Shown here piece by piece: positions 18,851 through 27,038 of a DNA stretch of 64,000 nt. The stretch is from Flavobacteriaceae bacterium. GTDB lineage: Bacteria; Bacteroidota; Bacteroidia; Flavobacteriales; Flavobacteriaceae. The stretch covers positions 1-64,000 of the forward strand of contig CANKZI010000012.1 of assembly GCA_947488595.1 (NCBI GenBank), in the 5' to 3' direction. Numbering within the stretch: position 1 is the first letter of the stretch; each line of letters starts with the position of its first letter. Below the pieces are notes generated by a model, which did not search any database, was not told the origin of the DNA, and saw only the letters and a program-made list of their open reading frames with translations. The position numbers and the translations under genes are program-made.

Positions 18851-20110
18851 ATGACAATAAATCCCATATTTTTATTTACAAATTTCCTTTTTTTATTGGT
18901 GTCCATTATTGGAAATGCACAAATAGAAAAAGAAATCGCTCCACCGTTTAACATTAAAACAATCACTTTTGTCCAAAACGGTCAAAATGTAGTGCCTATA
19001 TTTAGTTTATCGGATAATTTTCAATTGCAGTTTGACGATTTGTACGGAGATGAGTCCAATTATTATTATGAACTTGTGCATTGCGATTACAATTGGAAAC
19101 CTTCCCAACTATCTAAAAGTGAATACATTTTAGGATTTGATGACCAGCGCATACAAGATTACCTCAACTCATTTAATACTTTACAATTGTATTCGCATTA
19201 TAGGTTAAGTTTTCCTAATAAATTTACCCAATTTCGCGTAAGTGGCAATTATATGATTAAAATTCTCAATGAAGAGAAAGAAGTAGTTTTTTCACGAAAA
19301 TTCATACTTTATGAAGATTTGGTAGGTGTTCCAATGCAAATCAAACGCTCCAGAGTCATTAACGCCATTGAATTTAAACACAACTTAGATTTTTCGATTA
19401 CTTCCCAAAATATACAGTTTCAAAGCCCACTTCAAAATATCAAAGTGCTTTTAATGCAAAATGGCCTAATTAATTCGGGTATCACCAATATCAAACCCAT
19501 GTATACTATTGGCAATGATTTGATTTACAAATACAACGAAGAAACCCAGTTTTGGGCAGGCAATGAATTCCGATATTTTGAAAATAAAGACATTCGCGGC
19601 GCCAATAATTTTGTATCGAGAGTCGATTCAAAAGAAACCTACAACGCGCATTTATATACTGATAATGCAAGAGCAAACGTTCCTTATACGTATAATCCTG
19701 ATGTAAACGGAAACTTCAGTATCAAAAATCTTAATGCCGAAAATAATGAAATTGAAGCCGATTACGCTTGGGTGTTTTTTAGTCTTTCGGCACCAGCCTA
19801 TTTCGGAAAAAGTGATATTTATATCACCGGAATGTTCAATAATTATGCAATGACACCGGAATTTAAAATGGACTATAACAAAGACAAAGCGATTTACGAA
19901 AAAGCATTGGTACTAAAACAAGGTTTTACCAACTACCAATATACTATAGCCGATGACAAAGGCAATATTGACAATCAAAATGCAATTGACGGCAATTTTT
20001 ATCAAACCGAAAACAACTATATTGCATTGGTTTATTACCGAGAAAATGGACAGCGTTATGACCGCATTATCGGAAAAGGCGTTGCGAGTTCAATTGATAT
20101 TACCAATTAA
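18851..20110 (+). CDS. T9SS plug-type protein (DUF5103)
   Basis: A 419-residue protein with a signal peptide (about 1-23, ending GNAQ). It has the DUF5103 architecture: an N-terminal beta-rich domain with ELVHCDYNWKPSQLSKSEY and YSHYRLSFPN, and a second domain with FSRKFILYEDLVGVP. The C-terminal part reads YVT-like DIYITGMFNNYAMTPEFKM and resembles a carbohydrate-binding or Ig fold. In Flavobacterium johnsoniae a protein of this family plugs the SprA translocon of the type IX system (established knowledge). That fits the T9SS substrates in this window. It is upstream of apaG, an arrangement common in the family. Confidence 0.85.
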   Translation: MTINPIFLFTNFLFLLVSIIGNAQIEKEIAPPFNIKTITFVQNGQNVVPIFSLSDNFQLQFDDLYGDESNYYYELVHCDYNWKPSQLSKSEYILGFDDQRIQDYLNSFNTLQLYSHYRLSFPNKFTQFRVSGNYMIKILNEEKEVVFSRKFILYEDLVGVPMQIKRSRVINAIEFKHNLDFSITSQNIQFQSPLQNIKVLLMQNGLINSGITNIKPMYTIGNDLIYKYNEETQFWAGNEFRYFENKDIRGANNFVSRVDSKETYNAHLYTDNARANVPYTYNPDVNGNFSIKNLNAENNEIEADYAWVFFSLSAPAYFGKSDIYITGMFNNYAMTPEFKMDYNKDKAIYEKALVLKQGFTNYQYTIADDKGNIDNQNAIDGNFYQTENNYIALVYYRENGQRYDRIIGKGVASSIDITN

Positions 20111-20153
20111 TGAAAATTTAACGCTAAAGCAACCCAAGAAGTTCAATTTTTCG

Positions 20154-20161
20154 TAAATTTG
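20154..20161 (+). promoter_or_regulatory. -7 box of the apaG promoter
   Basis: TAAATTTG fits TAnnTTTG; transcription would start about 20168, roughly 13 bases before ATG 20181. It suggests apaG has its own promoter in the 70-base gap after the plug gene. Confidence 0.5.
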
Positions 20162-20180
20162 ACTGATTCAAATCTATAAG

Positions 20181-20573
20181 ATGGCCATGGTTACACAAAT
20201 TACAAGAGGCATAAAAATTTCGGTTTTAACTAGTTTTGAAGGCAGCTACTTCAAAAACTACAAAATTCATTTTGCTTTTAGTTACCAAATAACCATCGAA
20301 AATCACAGCAAAGATTCGGTGCAACTCATCACACGCCATTGGGAAATTTTTGACGCACTCAACGAAATTGAAATCGTCGACGGAGAAGGAGTTATCGGAA
20401 AGAAACCCGTTTTAAAACCCGGCGAAACACATACTTACAGTTCTGGTTGCCTGCTTTCGTCTCCTTTTGGCGCCATGAAAGGTCATTTCAATATGATTAA
20501 TTTTACGAGTACCCGCAACTTTAGGGTTATTGTGCCTAATTTTCGATTGAGCGCACCATTTGCATTGAATTAA
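20181..20573 (+). CDS. apaG: ApaG domain protein
   Basis: A 130-residue cytoplasmic beta-sandwich protein covering the whole ApaG domain. Recognisable segments are the N-terminal TRGIKISV, FAFSYQITIENHS, VQLITRHWEIFDA, the VDGEGVIGKKPVLKPGE loop, and SSGCLLSSPFGAMKGHF. ApaG is linked to Co2+/Mg2+ homeostasis and Ap4A levels in enterobacteria, but its biochemical role is poorly defined. A second ATG two codons in (20187) is equally possible as start. It converges with the PdeM gene. Confidence 0.95.
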   Translation: MAMVTQITRGIKISVLTSFEGSYFKNYKIHFAFSYQITIENHSKDSVQLITRHWEIFDALNEIEIVDGEGVIGKKPVLKPGETHTYSSGCLLSSPFGAMKGHFNMINFTSTRNFRVIVPNFRLSAPFALN

Positions 20574-20687
20574 TTTTGTTAATCTCGAGTTGCTTGAAGC
20601 TGTACTCTCTATTTTTTCGAAGCATTTTTCAGCGTTCCATTCTAATCTGGGCTAGGACACTGACAATGTTTTACATTCAACTGAATA

Positions 20688-21323
20688 TTAATTTATAAAT
20701 ACTTCAAAAACGCCGTCTTTAGTAATGCCATAAACCAAATCATTTTTAGTCGGAACCAAATAATAATTTCCTGTGAATGTGCCAAAAGCGGGCAAAATCA
20801 TTTGATTGGGTTTTCTAAAAAAACAAGACAAGTTTAAAAATTGCTTGCCGATTCCTTTCAATTTAATTCCAGGATGAATGTGACCGCAAAAATTAAAAAA
20901 ATCTTTTCTTTCCGTTGGATGATGTGTAAATATAAAATGATCTATTGCCATTTCTGAATCCATTTTGATATTCAAGTCTTCGTAATGGTGCTTTGCAATA
21001 ATATCGTGATTGCCTTCTATCAAAATAATTTCTTGCTGCATTGTTTTTGTCCAATCGGCAAATAATTCCCATTCCTTGTTTATTTTGCTATGAAATAAAT
21101 CACCTAAAAAAATAACAGTTTTAGGTTTAAAAAGATCCACAACGACATTCAATCTTTTAAAATTTTCAAAAATCGCATCATTTGGAATTGCCATTCCGTG
21201 TTTTCTAAAATGCGCTACTTTTCCTAAATGCACATCCGAAATTAAAAGTGTACTTTTCTCTTCCCAAAAAACCGCACCAAATTGATGTAAGATAAAAGTT
21301 TGATTATTTATATTTATTGTCAT
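20688..21323 (-). CDS. pdeM: Ligase-associated DNA damage response phosphoesterase PdeM
   Basis: A 211-residue calcineurin-like metallophosphoesterase. Start set at ATG 21323 (MTININNQTFILHQFG); the upstream in-frame extension of 19 codons is basic and lies before the usual N-terminus. All metallophosphoesterase motifs are present in order: SDVHLGKV, FLGDLFHSK, EGNHD, FTHHP and CGHIHPG. Last gene of the four-gene ligase-associated repair set; the helicase gene ends 78 bases upstream. The family name assumes endonuclease or phosphodiesterase action at DNA ends during repair. Confidence 0.9.
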   Translation of the reverse strand: MTININNQTFILHQFGAVFWEEKSTLLISDVHLGKVAHFRKHGMAIPNDAIFENFKRLNVVVDLFKPKTVIFLGDLFHSKINKEWELFADWTKTMQQEIILIEGNHDIIAKHHYEDLNIKMDSEMAIDHFIFTHHPTERKDFFNFCGHIHPGIKLKGIGKQFLNLSCFFRKPNQMILPAFGTFTGNYYLVPTKNDLVYGITKDGVFEVFIN

Positions 21324-21401
21324 TTTAAATTTTAAAATTGAATCGCAAATTTGCAAATTAATCTTAATACGTTTTTTCAATTAGCGAATTCGTCGTCAAC
21401 A

Positions 21402-23861
21402 TCATTTCATATAACTAGCCGTCATTTTTGCAATGCGCTCCGCCAAACTTTCACTCGATAATTTTTCGCGCAGTCTATCCGTAATTATAGGGAAACTAAA
21501 TGGCGTTGGTTTTTTACATTGTTTCCAAACCACATCCTGTTTGCTAATTCGTTCCAACGATTGCAACAAGCGTCCTTCCTCCAATTGGTGTTCAAAGGTT
21601 TCAATATACGCCTGTTGCAATAACAAATTATCAGGCTCATAATCTCTAAAAACTTCAAAAAGCAATTGTGAACCGCTTTGCAAATGCTTTGTTTTAATAG
21701 GTTTTCCGGGCATTCCAGTAAAAACTAAACCAGCAATAACGGCAATATCTCTAAATTTTCGTCGCGCCATTTCGGTAGCATTCAAACTTTTTTGCAAATC
21801 GTGATGCACAAATTCTGAAGAAAGTAAATTGTTGTCAAAAACCGCTTGCATATCAATTTCTTGGTCTGAAAGCAGTTCAAATCCATAATCATTATACGCC
21901 AAAGAAAAGGAAATGGACGTTAACAAACTAATTCTGTACGACAAAATACTCGCCAAAGCTTCATGTACAAATCGACCTTCAAAAGGATAAAAAATCGCGT
22001 GAAAACCTTCTCGCGTTTTAAAAGTCTCAATCAAGAATTCATTGCTATTTGGCACCGTACTTTCTCTTCGTTGTCTGTCAAAAATAGGTTGTAACGCTTT
22101 TAATTCGGGCGTAAGATGATCATGATTTGCATTGTATAATTCTTCTCGCAACAATGCACTCATCTGCGCCGAAAAAGTCATTCTTCCGCCCATCCAACTC
22201 ACCGTTTTTGATACTTTCTTGGTATCGGCTTTTTTTACCAGAACATTCATGTTCTTGATGGCATAAAACGCTAATCTTTTTCCGCCAAAAGTAAATGTAT
22301 CGCCGCGCGTTAATTTAGATACAAACCATTCTTCAATCGAACCAATGTAACCACCACTCAAAAATTTGACGTTTAAAACCGCATCACTTACAATTGTGCC
22401 GACTTGCATTCGGTGGTGCATGGCAATCATTCGGCTGTTAATTTTGAATAAGCCGTTGTCTTCAATTTCAACTTTTTTGTATTCGTCATACGCTTGCAAA
22501 CTCTGACTTCCGTGCGAAATAAAATTCAAAATCCAATGCCAATTTTCAACCGAAATGTTTTGGTAACAAAATGTTTTTTTGATTTCTTCAAAAATTGCAT
22601 CTGGAAAAAATCCATCCGAAACCGCCAAAGTATTGAGGTACTGAATCAAAACATCGTAACTATTCAAATACGGAATTCTATCTTCGACAATTGTTGCAGC
22701 AACTGCTTTTTTGAGTGCCGAGGCTTCAATTAATTCCATGGCGTGCGTGGCCAGAAAATAAATGACACTTTCTTTTCCGGGTTGATGTCCACTGCGTCCC
22801 GCTCGTTGTAAAAATCGCGCGACACCTTTTGGTCCACCAATTTGTATAATGGTTTCGACAGGTGCAAAATCGACACCCAAATCCAAACTCGACGTACAAA
22901 CTACTACTTTTAATTCTTCATTTTTAATAGCGTTTTCAACCCAAACCCTTGTTTCGCGTGCAATACTTCCGTGATGCATTGCCATTTCGCCAGCAAATTC
23001 CGGATATTTTTCTAACAAAGCTTGAAACCAAACTTCGCATTGTGATCTGGTATTCGTAAAAATCAATGTTGTTTTGCTTTTCCTTATAATTTTTGCGACA
23101 TCGGCAATCAAATGCAAACCCATGTGACCGCGCCACGGAAAGGTTTCCATTTTGTCTGGAAAGATTGACTTTACTGTGATTTTTTTATTGATATTCGCTT
23201 TTATCAAAACCGAATTTTTAAGCGCATCTGAATTATTTCCCAACAAAACTTCTTGCGCCAATTCGAGATTTCCAATAGTTGCCGAAATGCCCCAAATTCG
23301 CATTTTTGGTGCAATGGTTTTTAATCTTGACAACGCCAATTCCATTTGCACACCTCGTTTTGTACCTAATAATTCGTGCCATTCGTCAATCACAATTGCT
23401 GTACAATTGGCGAAGGTTTTATCATAACCTTTGGTTGCCAAAAGCAATTGCAAACTTTCTGGTGTGGTAATTAACAAATCAGGCATTTTATTTTTTTGCT
23501 TCGTTCTCTCGCTAGTAGTTGTGTCGCCTGACCTAATTCCGACTTTCATTTGTGTGTCTAAATCGGTGGCAACACGTTCAGCCGCTTGTTTTATTTCGAC
23601 CGAAAGTGCGCGCAATGGTGTAATCCAAATGGCTTTTAACCCAGGTTTATGCTTGATTTTATAATCTGGATTTTCTTTGATGTAATTGAGAATAATAGGA
23701 AACCAAAGTGCATAGGTTTTTCCGCTGCCTGTTGGTGCGTTAAGTAAACCGTTTTTGCCTCGCAGAAAAGCGCTCCAAGTTTGGGTTTGGAACGGAAATG
23801 GTGTCCAGTTTTGATTGTGGAACCAGTTTGCTGCGATTTGGTAAAGTTGTTCTCTGTTCAT
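21402..23861 (-). CDS. Ligase-associated DNA damage response DEXH box helicase (Lhr-like)
   Basis: An 819-residue superfamily 2 helicase. Start set at ATG 23861 (MNREQLYQIA); the reading frame extends five codons to a TTG. Motifs: Q-motif region PFPFQTQTW, Walker A APTGSGKT, motif II DEWH, motif III SATIGN, and motif VI QRAGRSGH. The C-terminal part (about residues 430-819) is the Lhr-specific winged-helix and beta-barrel region. This family unwinds RNA-DNA or DNA with 3'-5' polarity. It follows the ligase gene by 88 bases and is part of the conserved exonuclease-ligase-helicase-PdeM set. Confidence 0.93.
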   Translation of the reverse strand: MNREQLYQIAANWFHNQNWTPFPFQTQTWSAFLRGKNGLLNAPTGSGKTYALWFPIILNYIKENPDYKIKHKPGLKAIWITPLRALSVEIKQAAERVATDLDTQMKVGIRSGDTTTSERTKQKNKMPDLLITTPESLQLLLATKGYDKTFANCTAIVIDEWHELLGTKRGVQMELALSRLKTIAPKMRIWGISATIGNLELAQEVLLGNNSDALKNSVLIKANINKKITVKSIFPDKMETFPWRGHMGLHLIADVAKIIRKSKTTLIFTNTRSQCEVWFQALLEKYPEFAGEMAMHHGSIARETRVWVENAIKNEELKVVVCTSSLDLGVDFAPVETIIQIGGPKGVARFLQRAGRSGHQPGKESVIYFLATHAMELIEASALKKAVAATIVEDRIPYLNSYDVLIQYLNTLAVSDGFFPDAIFEEIKKTFCYQNISVENWHWILNFISHGSQSLQAYDEYKKVEIEDNGLFKINSRMIAMHHRMQVGTIVSDAVLNVKFLSGGYIGSIEEWFVSKLTRGDTFTFGGKRLAFYAIKNMNVLVKKADTKKVSKTVSWMGGRMTFSAQMSALLREELYNANHDHLTPELKALQPIFDRQRRESTVPNSNEFLIETFKTREGFHAIFYPFEGRFVHEALASILSYRISLLTSISFSLAYNDYGFELLSDQEIDMQAVFDNNLLSSEFVHHDLQKSLNATEMARRKFRDIAVIAGLVFTGMPGKPIKTKHLQSGSQLLFEVFRDYEPDNLLLQQAYIETFEHQLEEGRLLQSLERISKQDVVWKQCKKPTPFSFPIITDRLREKLSSESLAERIAKMTASYMK

Positions 23862-23881
23862 TTTTTTTAGGTCCAAAGTAA

Positions 23882-23910
23882 CAAAGGTTCAAAAGCTCAA
23901 AGGTTCAAAA
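23882..23910. repeat. Short direct repeat CAAAGGTTCAAAA
   Basis: Two identical 13-base copies lie at 23882-23894 and 23898-23910, 3 bases apart, in the gap between the ligase and helicase genes. Simple CAAAGGTTCAAA-type text is common between genes in flavobacteria; no function is visible. Confidence 0.6.
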
Positions 23911-23949
23911 TATACTTTGAAACTTCATTGCTTTGTCATTTCGAAACTT

Positions 23950-25551
23950 TTACATAATCATACTTTTCAAATCTTCAATCGTATTTGCATCCTCAATTTT
24001 TTTATCCAATCTCCAACGCAAAATTCGTGGAAAACGCGTTGCAATACCGCTTTTGTGACGTTTGGAAATTGAAATACCTTCAAAACCAATTTCAAAAACC
24101 AAAACTGGCGTCACACTTCGTACTGGTCCAAATTTATCAATCGTATTCTTTTTAATGAAATCATCTACTTTTCTGAATTCGGCATCTGTTAAACCGGAAT
24201 AAGCTTTAGCAAAAGTGACCAATTCGCGTTCGCCATTTTCATTATTTTGCCACAATGCAAAAGTATAATCGGTGAATAAATTACTTCTTCTACCACTCCC
24301 TCGCATCGCATAAGTCAAAACGGCATCGATTGCTAAAGGTTCGAGTTTCCATTTCCACCAATCGCCTTTTTTACGCCCAACTTGATAGGTCGAATTTTTG
24401 TGTTTAATCATCAATCCTTCGCTTTTCATAGCTCTGGCGCGCATTCTTTCGGTAGCAACATCTTCCCAAGAGTGCATTAGTTGCCTTTCTGATAAATAAA
24501 AAGGGACATTTTTATCTTTTAGATTTTCAAACAAATTTTCTAATAAATTGCGACGCGTTGAAAATGGTAAATTCCGAATATCCTTGCCCTCCCATTCTAA
24601 TAAATCATACGCTTTTAGAACAACTGGATTGCTTTTTAACAATGCTGCCGATGTTGTTTTGCGGCCAATTCGGGTTTGCAAATCGTTGAACGTTCCAATT
24701 TCGCCATTTTGAAAAGCTAAAATCTCGGCATCAATTACGGTTCCGTTTGGAATAATTCCAACAAAAGAATGAAATTCCGGATATTTATCGGTTACCAATT
24801 CTTCGCCACGCGACCAAACAAAAACTTCATTTTCACGAATAATGGTTTGCGAACGAATGCCATCCCATTTGTGTTCTATCGACCAGTCTTCGGGAACTCC
24901 CAAATTTGAAACTAGGCCTTCTATTGGATATGCCAAATAAAACGGATAGGGCTTTGACAAATAATCGCTGCTTTTTTCGTCTAAAATTAGTTCTTGAAAA
25001 GTCACTTTATTTGGATCCCAATTGCCCATTAATTTGTAAGCCAAAGCATCTTCATCTACATTTTCGGCTTTGGATAAGGCGCGTGTCATTAACTTTTGGC
25101 TCACACCAATTCGGAAACTTCCAGTGATTAATTTGGTAAAAACAAAACGTTCGTAATAGTTTAAAGCCAACCAATTTTCGTGCAAATAGGCACGTTTCTC
25201 TTCGTCAGTTTTCTTTTTTAACGCAATGATTTCTTGCAAAAATTCGGTTAAACTTTTATCAGAATGTTCTTTTGTTGTTGGAATGATGAGCGCAATCGTT
25301 TCGGCCAAATCGCCAACAATATGATAACTTTCTTCAAACAACCACATAGGAATATTCGCCAATTCGTTTGCCCAAAGTCGCAATAATTTAGTATTTACTG
25401 GTCTTGGGGGACGGCGATGCGACAAAACGGCGATGGTCCACACTTTGTCTTCGGGCGAAGCATTTTTGAAATACTCGGTCAATGCATCGACTTTATTGGT
25501 TGTTTTATTGGAACTGTCGAGTGTTTTTATTAGGTTGGCGAAGTTTTTCAT
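23950..25551 (-). CDS. ATP-dependent DNA ligase, ligase-associated repair cluster
   Basis: A 533-residue ligase. N-terminal DNA-binding domain (about residues 1-190), then the adenylation domain with the nucleotide-binding lysine in motif I EHKWDGIR, motif III-like WSRGEELVTDKYPEF, motif IV VIDAEILAF, and motif V GLMIKHKNSTYQ with WWKWKLEP. The OB domain follows, with VFEIGFEGISIS and RFPRILRWR. This is the bacterial ATP-dependent (LigB/LigC-like) ligase that names the cluster; housekeeping NAD-dependent ligase is expected elsewhere. It lies between the exonuclease (88 bases upstream) and the helicase (88 bases downstream). Confidence 0.94.
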   Translation of the reverse strand: MKNFANLIKTLDSSNKTTNKVDALTEYFKNASPEDKVWTIAVLSHRRPPRPVNTKLLRLWANELANIPMWLFEESYHIVGDLAETIALIIPTTKEHSDKSLTEFLQEIIALKKKTDEEKRAYLHENWLALNYYERFVFTKLITGSFRIGVSQKLMTRALSKAENVDEDALAYKLMGNWDPNKVTFQELILDEKSSDYLSKPYPFYLAYPIEGLVSNLGVPEDWSIEHKWDGIRSQTIIRENEVFVWSRGEELVTDKYPEFHSFVGIIPNGTVIDAEILAFQNGEIGTFNDLQTRIGRKTTSAALLKSNPVVLKAYDLLEWEGKDIRNLPFSTRRNLLENLFENLKDKNVPFYLSERQLMHSWEDVATERMRARAMKSEGLMIKHKNSTYQVGRKKGDWWKWKLEPLAIDAVLTYAMRGSGRRSNLFTDYTFALWQNNENGERELVTFAKAYSGLTDAEFRKVDDFIKKNTIDKFGPVRSVTPVLVFEIGFEGISISKRHKSGIATRFPRILRWRLDKKIEDANTIEDLKSMIM

Positions 25552-25606
25552 AATATTGACCGCTAATTCGCTATTTTTTTAAATGTATTTAATTTTTTTG
25601 GCCACA

Positions 25607-25622
25607 CCCGAAAGCTTTCGGG
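25607..25622. repeat. Perfect 16-bp palindrome
   Basis: CCCGAAAGCTTTCGGG is fully self-complementary. It sits in the 88-base gap between the exonuclease and ligase genes. Such GC-rich palindromes stand out in an AT-rich genome and may be a copy of an interspersed repeat. Confidence 0.75.
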
Positions 25623-25639
25623 AATAATAAAAAAGCGTA

Positions 25640-26668
25640 CTATTCTGTTACAATTTCCGCGTCTACTTCCTTTTCTACTTCTAAAATTTCACCTTCATAT
25701 TGTGTTTTTTCCGTTCGGGCATCGTAGCCCAATTCGCGTAAATATTTCGAAAAAATATCGGTGTAGCCATGTGTGCAAATAATTTTTTCGGCGCCAGTGG
25801 CTTTGATGCTATCTAACAAAGAATACCAATCGCAATGGTCGCTCAGCACAAATCCCTTGTCGATGGCGCGTCGTGTTCTTGCCCCGCGAAAAGCCATCCA
25901 ACCACTTGCCGAACCCGTTACAAAAGGTGTCATTTTTCTAATCCACGTACTCCCGTGCGCACTTGGTGGTGCCAACAAAATACTGCCTAATAAATCTTCT
26001 TTTTTGGTTTCCCGAGTGACCAAAGTTGTTGGCGGAAAATCAACCATCGGACGCAAAACATTCGTCATGTTTTCGATGGCACCGTGTGTGAATATTTTTC
26101 CGTTATCCGTATCTAAATATTTCAACAACCTTTGTGCCTTACCCAAAGAATAACCAAATAAAATTGAGGTTTTGCCTTCAGCCCTATTTTCTGCCCACCA
26201 ATTATTGATATCTGTCATCACTTCGGCTTGCGGCGTCCAATTAAAAGCGGGCAATCCAAAAGTGCATTCTGTAATAAAAGTATTACATTTAACGACTTCG
26301 TACGGAACCGAAATACCGTCGTCTTCGGTTTTGTAATCACCTGTAAAAACCCACACTTCACCCAAATGTTCTACCCGAATTTGTGCACTTCCGATAATAT
26401 GACCCGCAGGATGCAACGAGAATTTTACATTATTAATTACAAAAGTTTCATTCCAATCTTTTCCGGTCACGTTTATTTCGCCCAAACGAAATTTTATAAT
26501 AGGCACATTTGTCTTGTGTGTGATGTAATGCTGATGTCCGTAACGCGAATGATCCGAATGACCATGAGTAATAATAGCATTTTTTACAGGGCGCCACGGA
26601 TCGAGATACACATCGGCTTGCTGGCAATAAATGCCTTTGTCGTTAAAAGCCAAAAGTGGAATTTTCAT
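25640..26668 (-). CDS. Ligase-associated DNA damage response exonuclease (metallo-beta-lactamase fold)
   Basis: A 342-residue metallo-beta-lactamase/beta-CASP type nuclease. Start at ATG 26668 (MKIPLLAFNDKG); an in-frame TTG lies one codon upstream. Motifs: HGHSDH (metal site), a His in HPAGHIIGS, VWVFTGDYK with the metal-bridging Asp, and LSDHCDWYSLL and ICTHGYTD near the C-terminus. This is the usual first gene of the ligase-associated set, a likely 5' end-resection partner of the Lhr-like helicase. A promoter is visible 32 bases upstream. Confidence 0.92.
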   Translation of the reverse strand: MKIPLLAFNDKGIYCQQADVYLDPWRPVKNAIITHGHSDHSRYGHQHYITHKTNVPIIKFRLGEINVTGKDWNETFVINNVKFSLHPAGHIIGSAQIRVEHLGEVWVFTGDYKTEDDGISVPYEVVKCNTFITECTFGLPAFNWTPQAEVMTDINNWWAENRAEGKTSILFGYSLGKAQRLLKYLDTDNGKIFTHGAIENMTNVLRPMVDFPPTTLVTRETKKEDLLGSILLAPPSAHGSTWIRKMTPFVTGSASGWMAFRGARTRRAIDKGFVLSDHCDWYSLLDSIKATGAEKIICTHGYTDIFSKYLRELGYDARTEKTQYEGEILEVEKEVDAEIVTE

Positions 26669-26699
26669 CAAGTAGGAAGTTAAAAAAAATTACAATTAC

Positions 26700-26729
26700 C
26701 AAAGCTACCTCAAAAATAATTGTAAGCAA
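26700..26729 (-). promoter_or_regulatory. Promoter of the ligase-associated repair cluster
   Basis: Reading the minus strand, TTG (26729-26727), a 19-base spacer and TAGCTTTG (26707-26700) match the Bacteroidota -33/-7 pattern. Transcription would start about 26693, 25 bases before the exonuclease ATG. Confidence 0.55.
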
Positions 26730-26983
26730 TGCAACTGTTGTTACATTTTGTAAAAAATAGATTGTTTAATTTTTACTTTTTATTTGAAGCCTCTCCATCT
26801 TTCCATTCCAAGTTTTTTTGTTTCAAACTATTTTTTCAATTCCAAAAAAGACCTTCCTTTGGTCGCTTTTTTTGTCAAGCAAAAATTAGTTTTCAACTTC
26901 AAAAAGCTTTTCATTTCAATCTGGGCTATTTGGCGATAGCAATTAAGGACTAAAATCCGTACATAAAATCAAATTATCCTTCG

Positions 26984-26991
26984 TACTTTTG
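26984..26991 (+). promoter_or_regulatory. -7 box of the pruA promoter
   Basis: TACTTTTG fits TAnnTTTG; predicted start about 26998, leader of about 41 bases to ATG 27039. No clear -33 element. Confidence 0.55.
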
Positions 26992-27038
26992 TATAAATTT
27001 TAATTAATCGCATTTTTAAATCTTTAAATATAAAAACA

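Larger units (their letters stand above)
26669..27038. other. Intergenic region between divergent repair cluster and pruA
   Basis: A 370-base divergent gap. It contains the minus-strand repair-cluster promoter at 26700-26729 and the pruA -7 box at 26984-26991. Between them is T-rich text, including several CTTTTT and TTCCAA tracts; a 74-codon ORF here is compositionally simple and not convincing. Confidence 0.5.

Noticed and set aside
26729..26953. 74-codon plus-strand ORF in the gap before pruA
   Set aside because: Phe/Leu/Lys-rich and simple, overlaps promoter sequence of the repair cluster, no motif or signal; likely chance.
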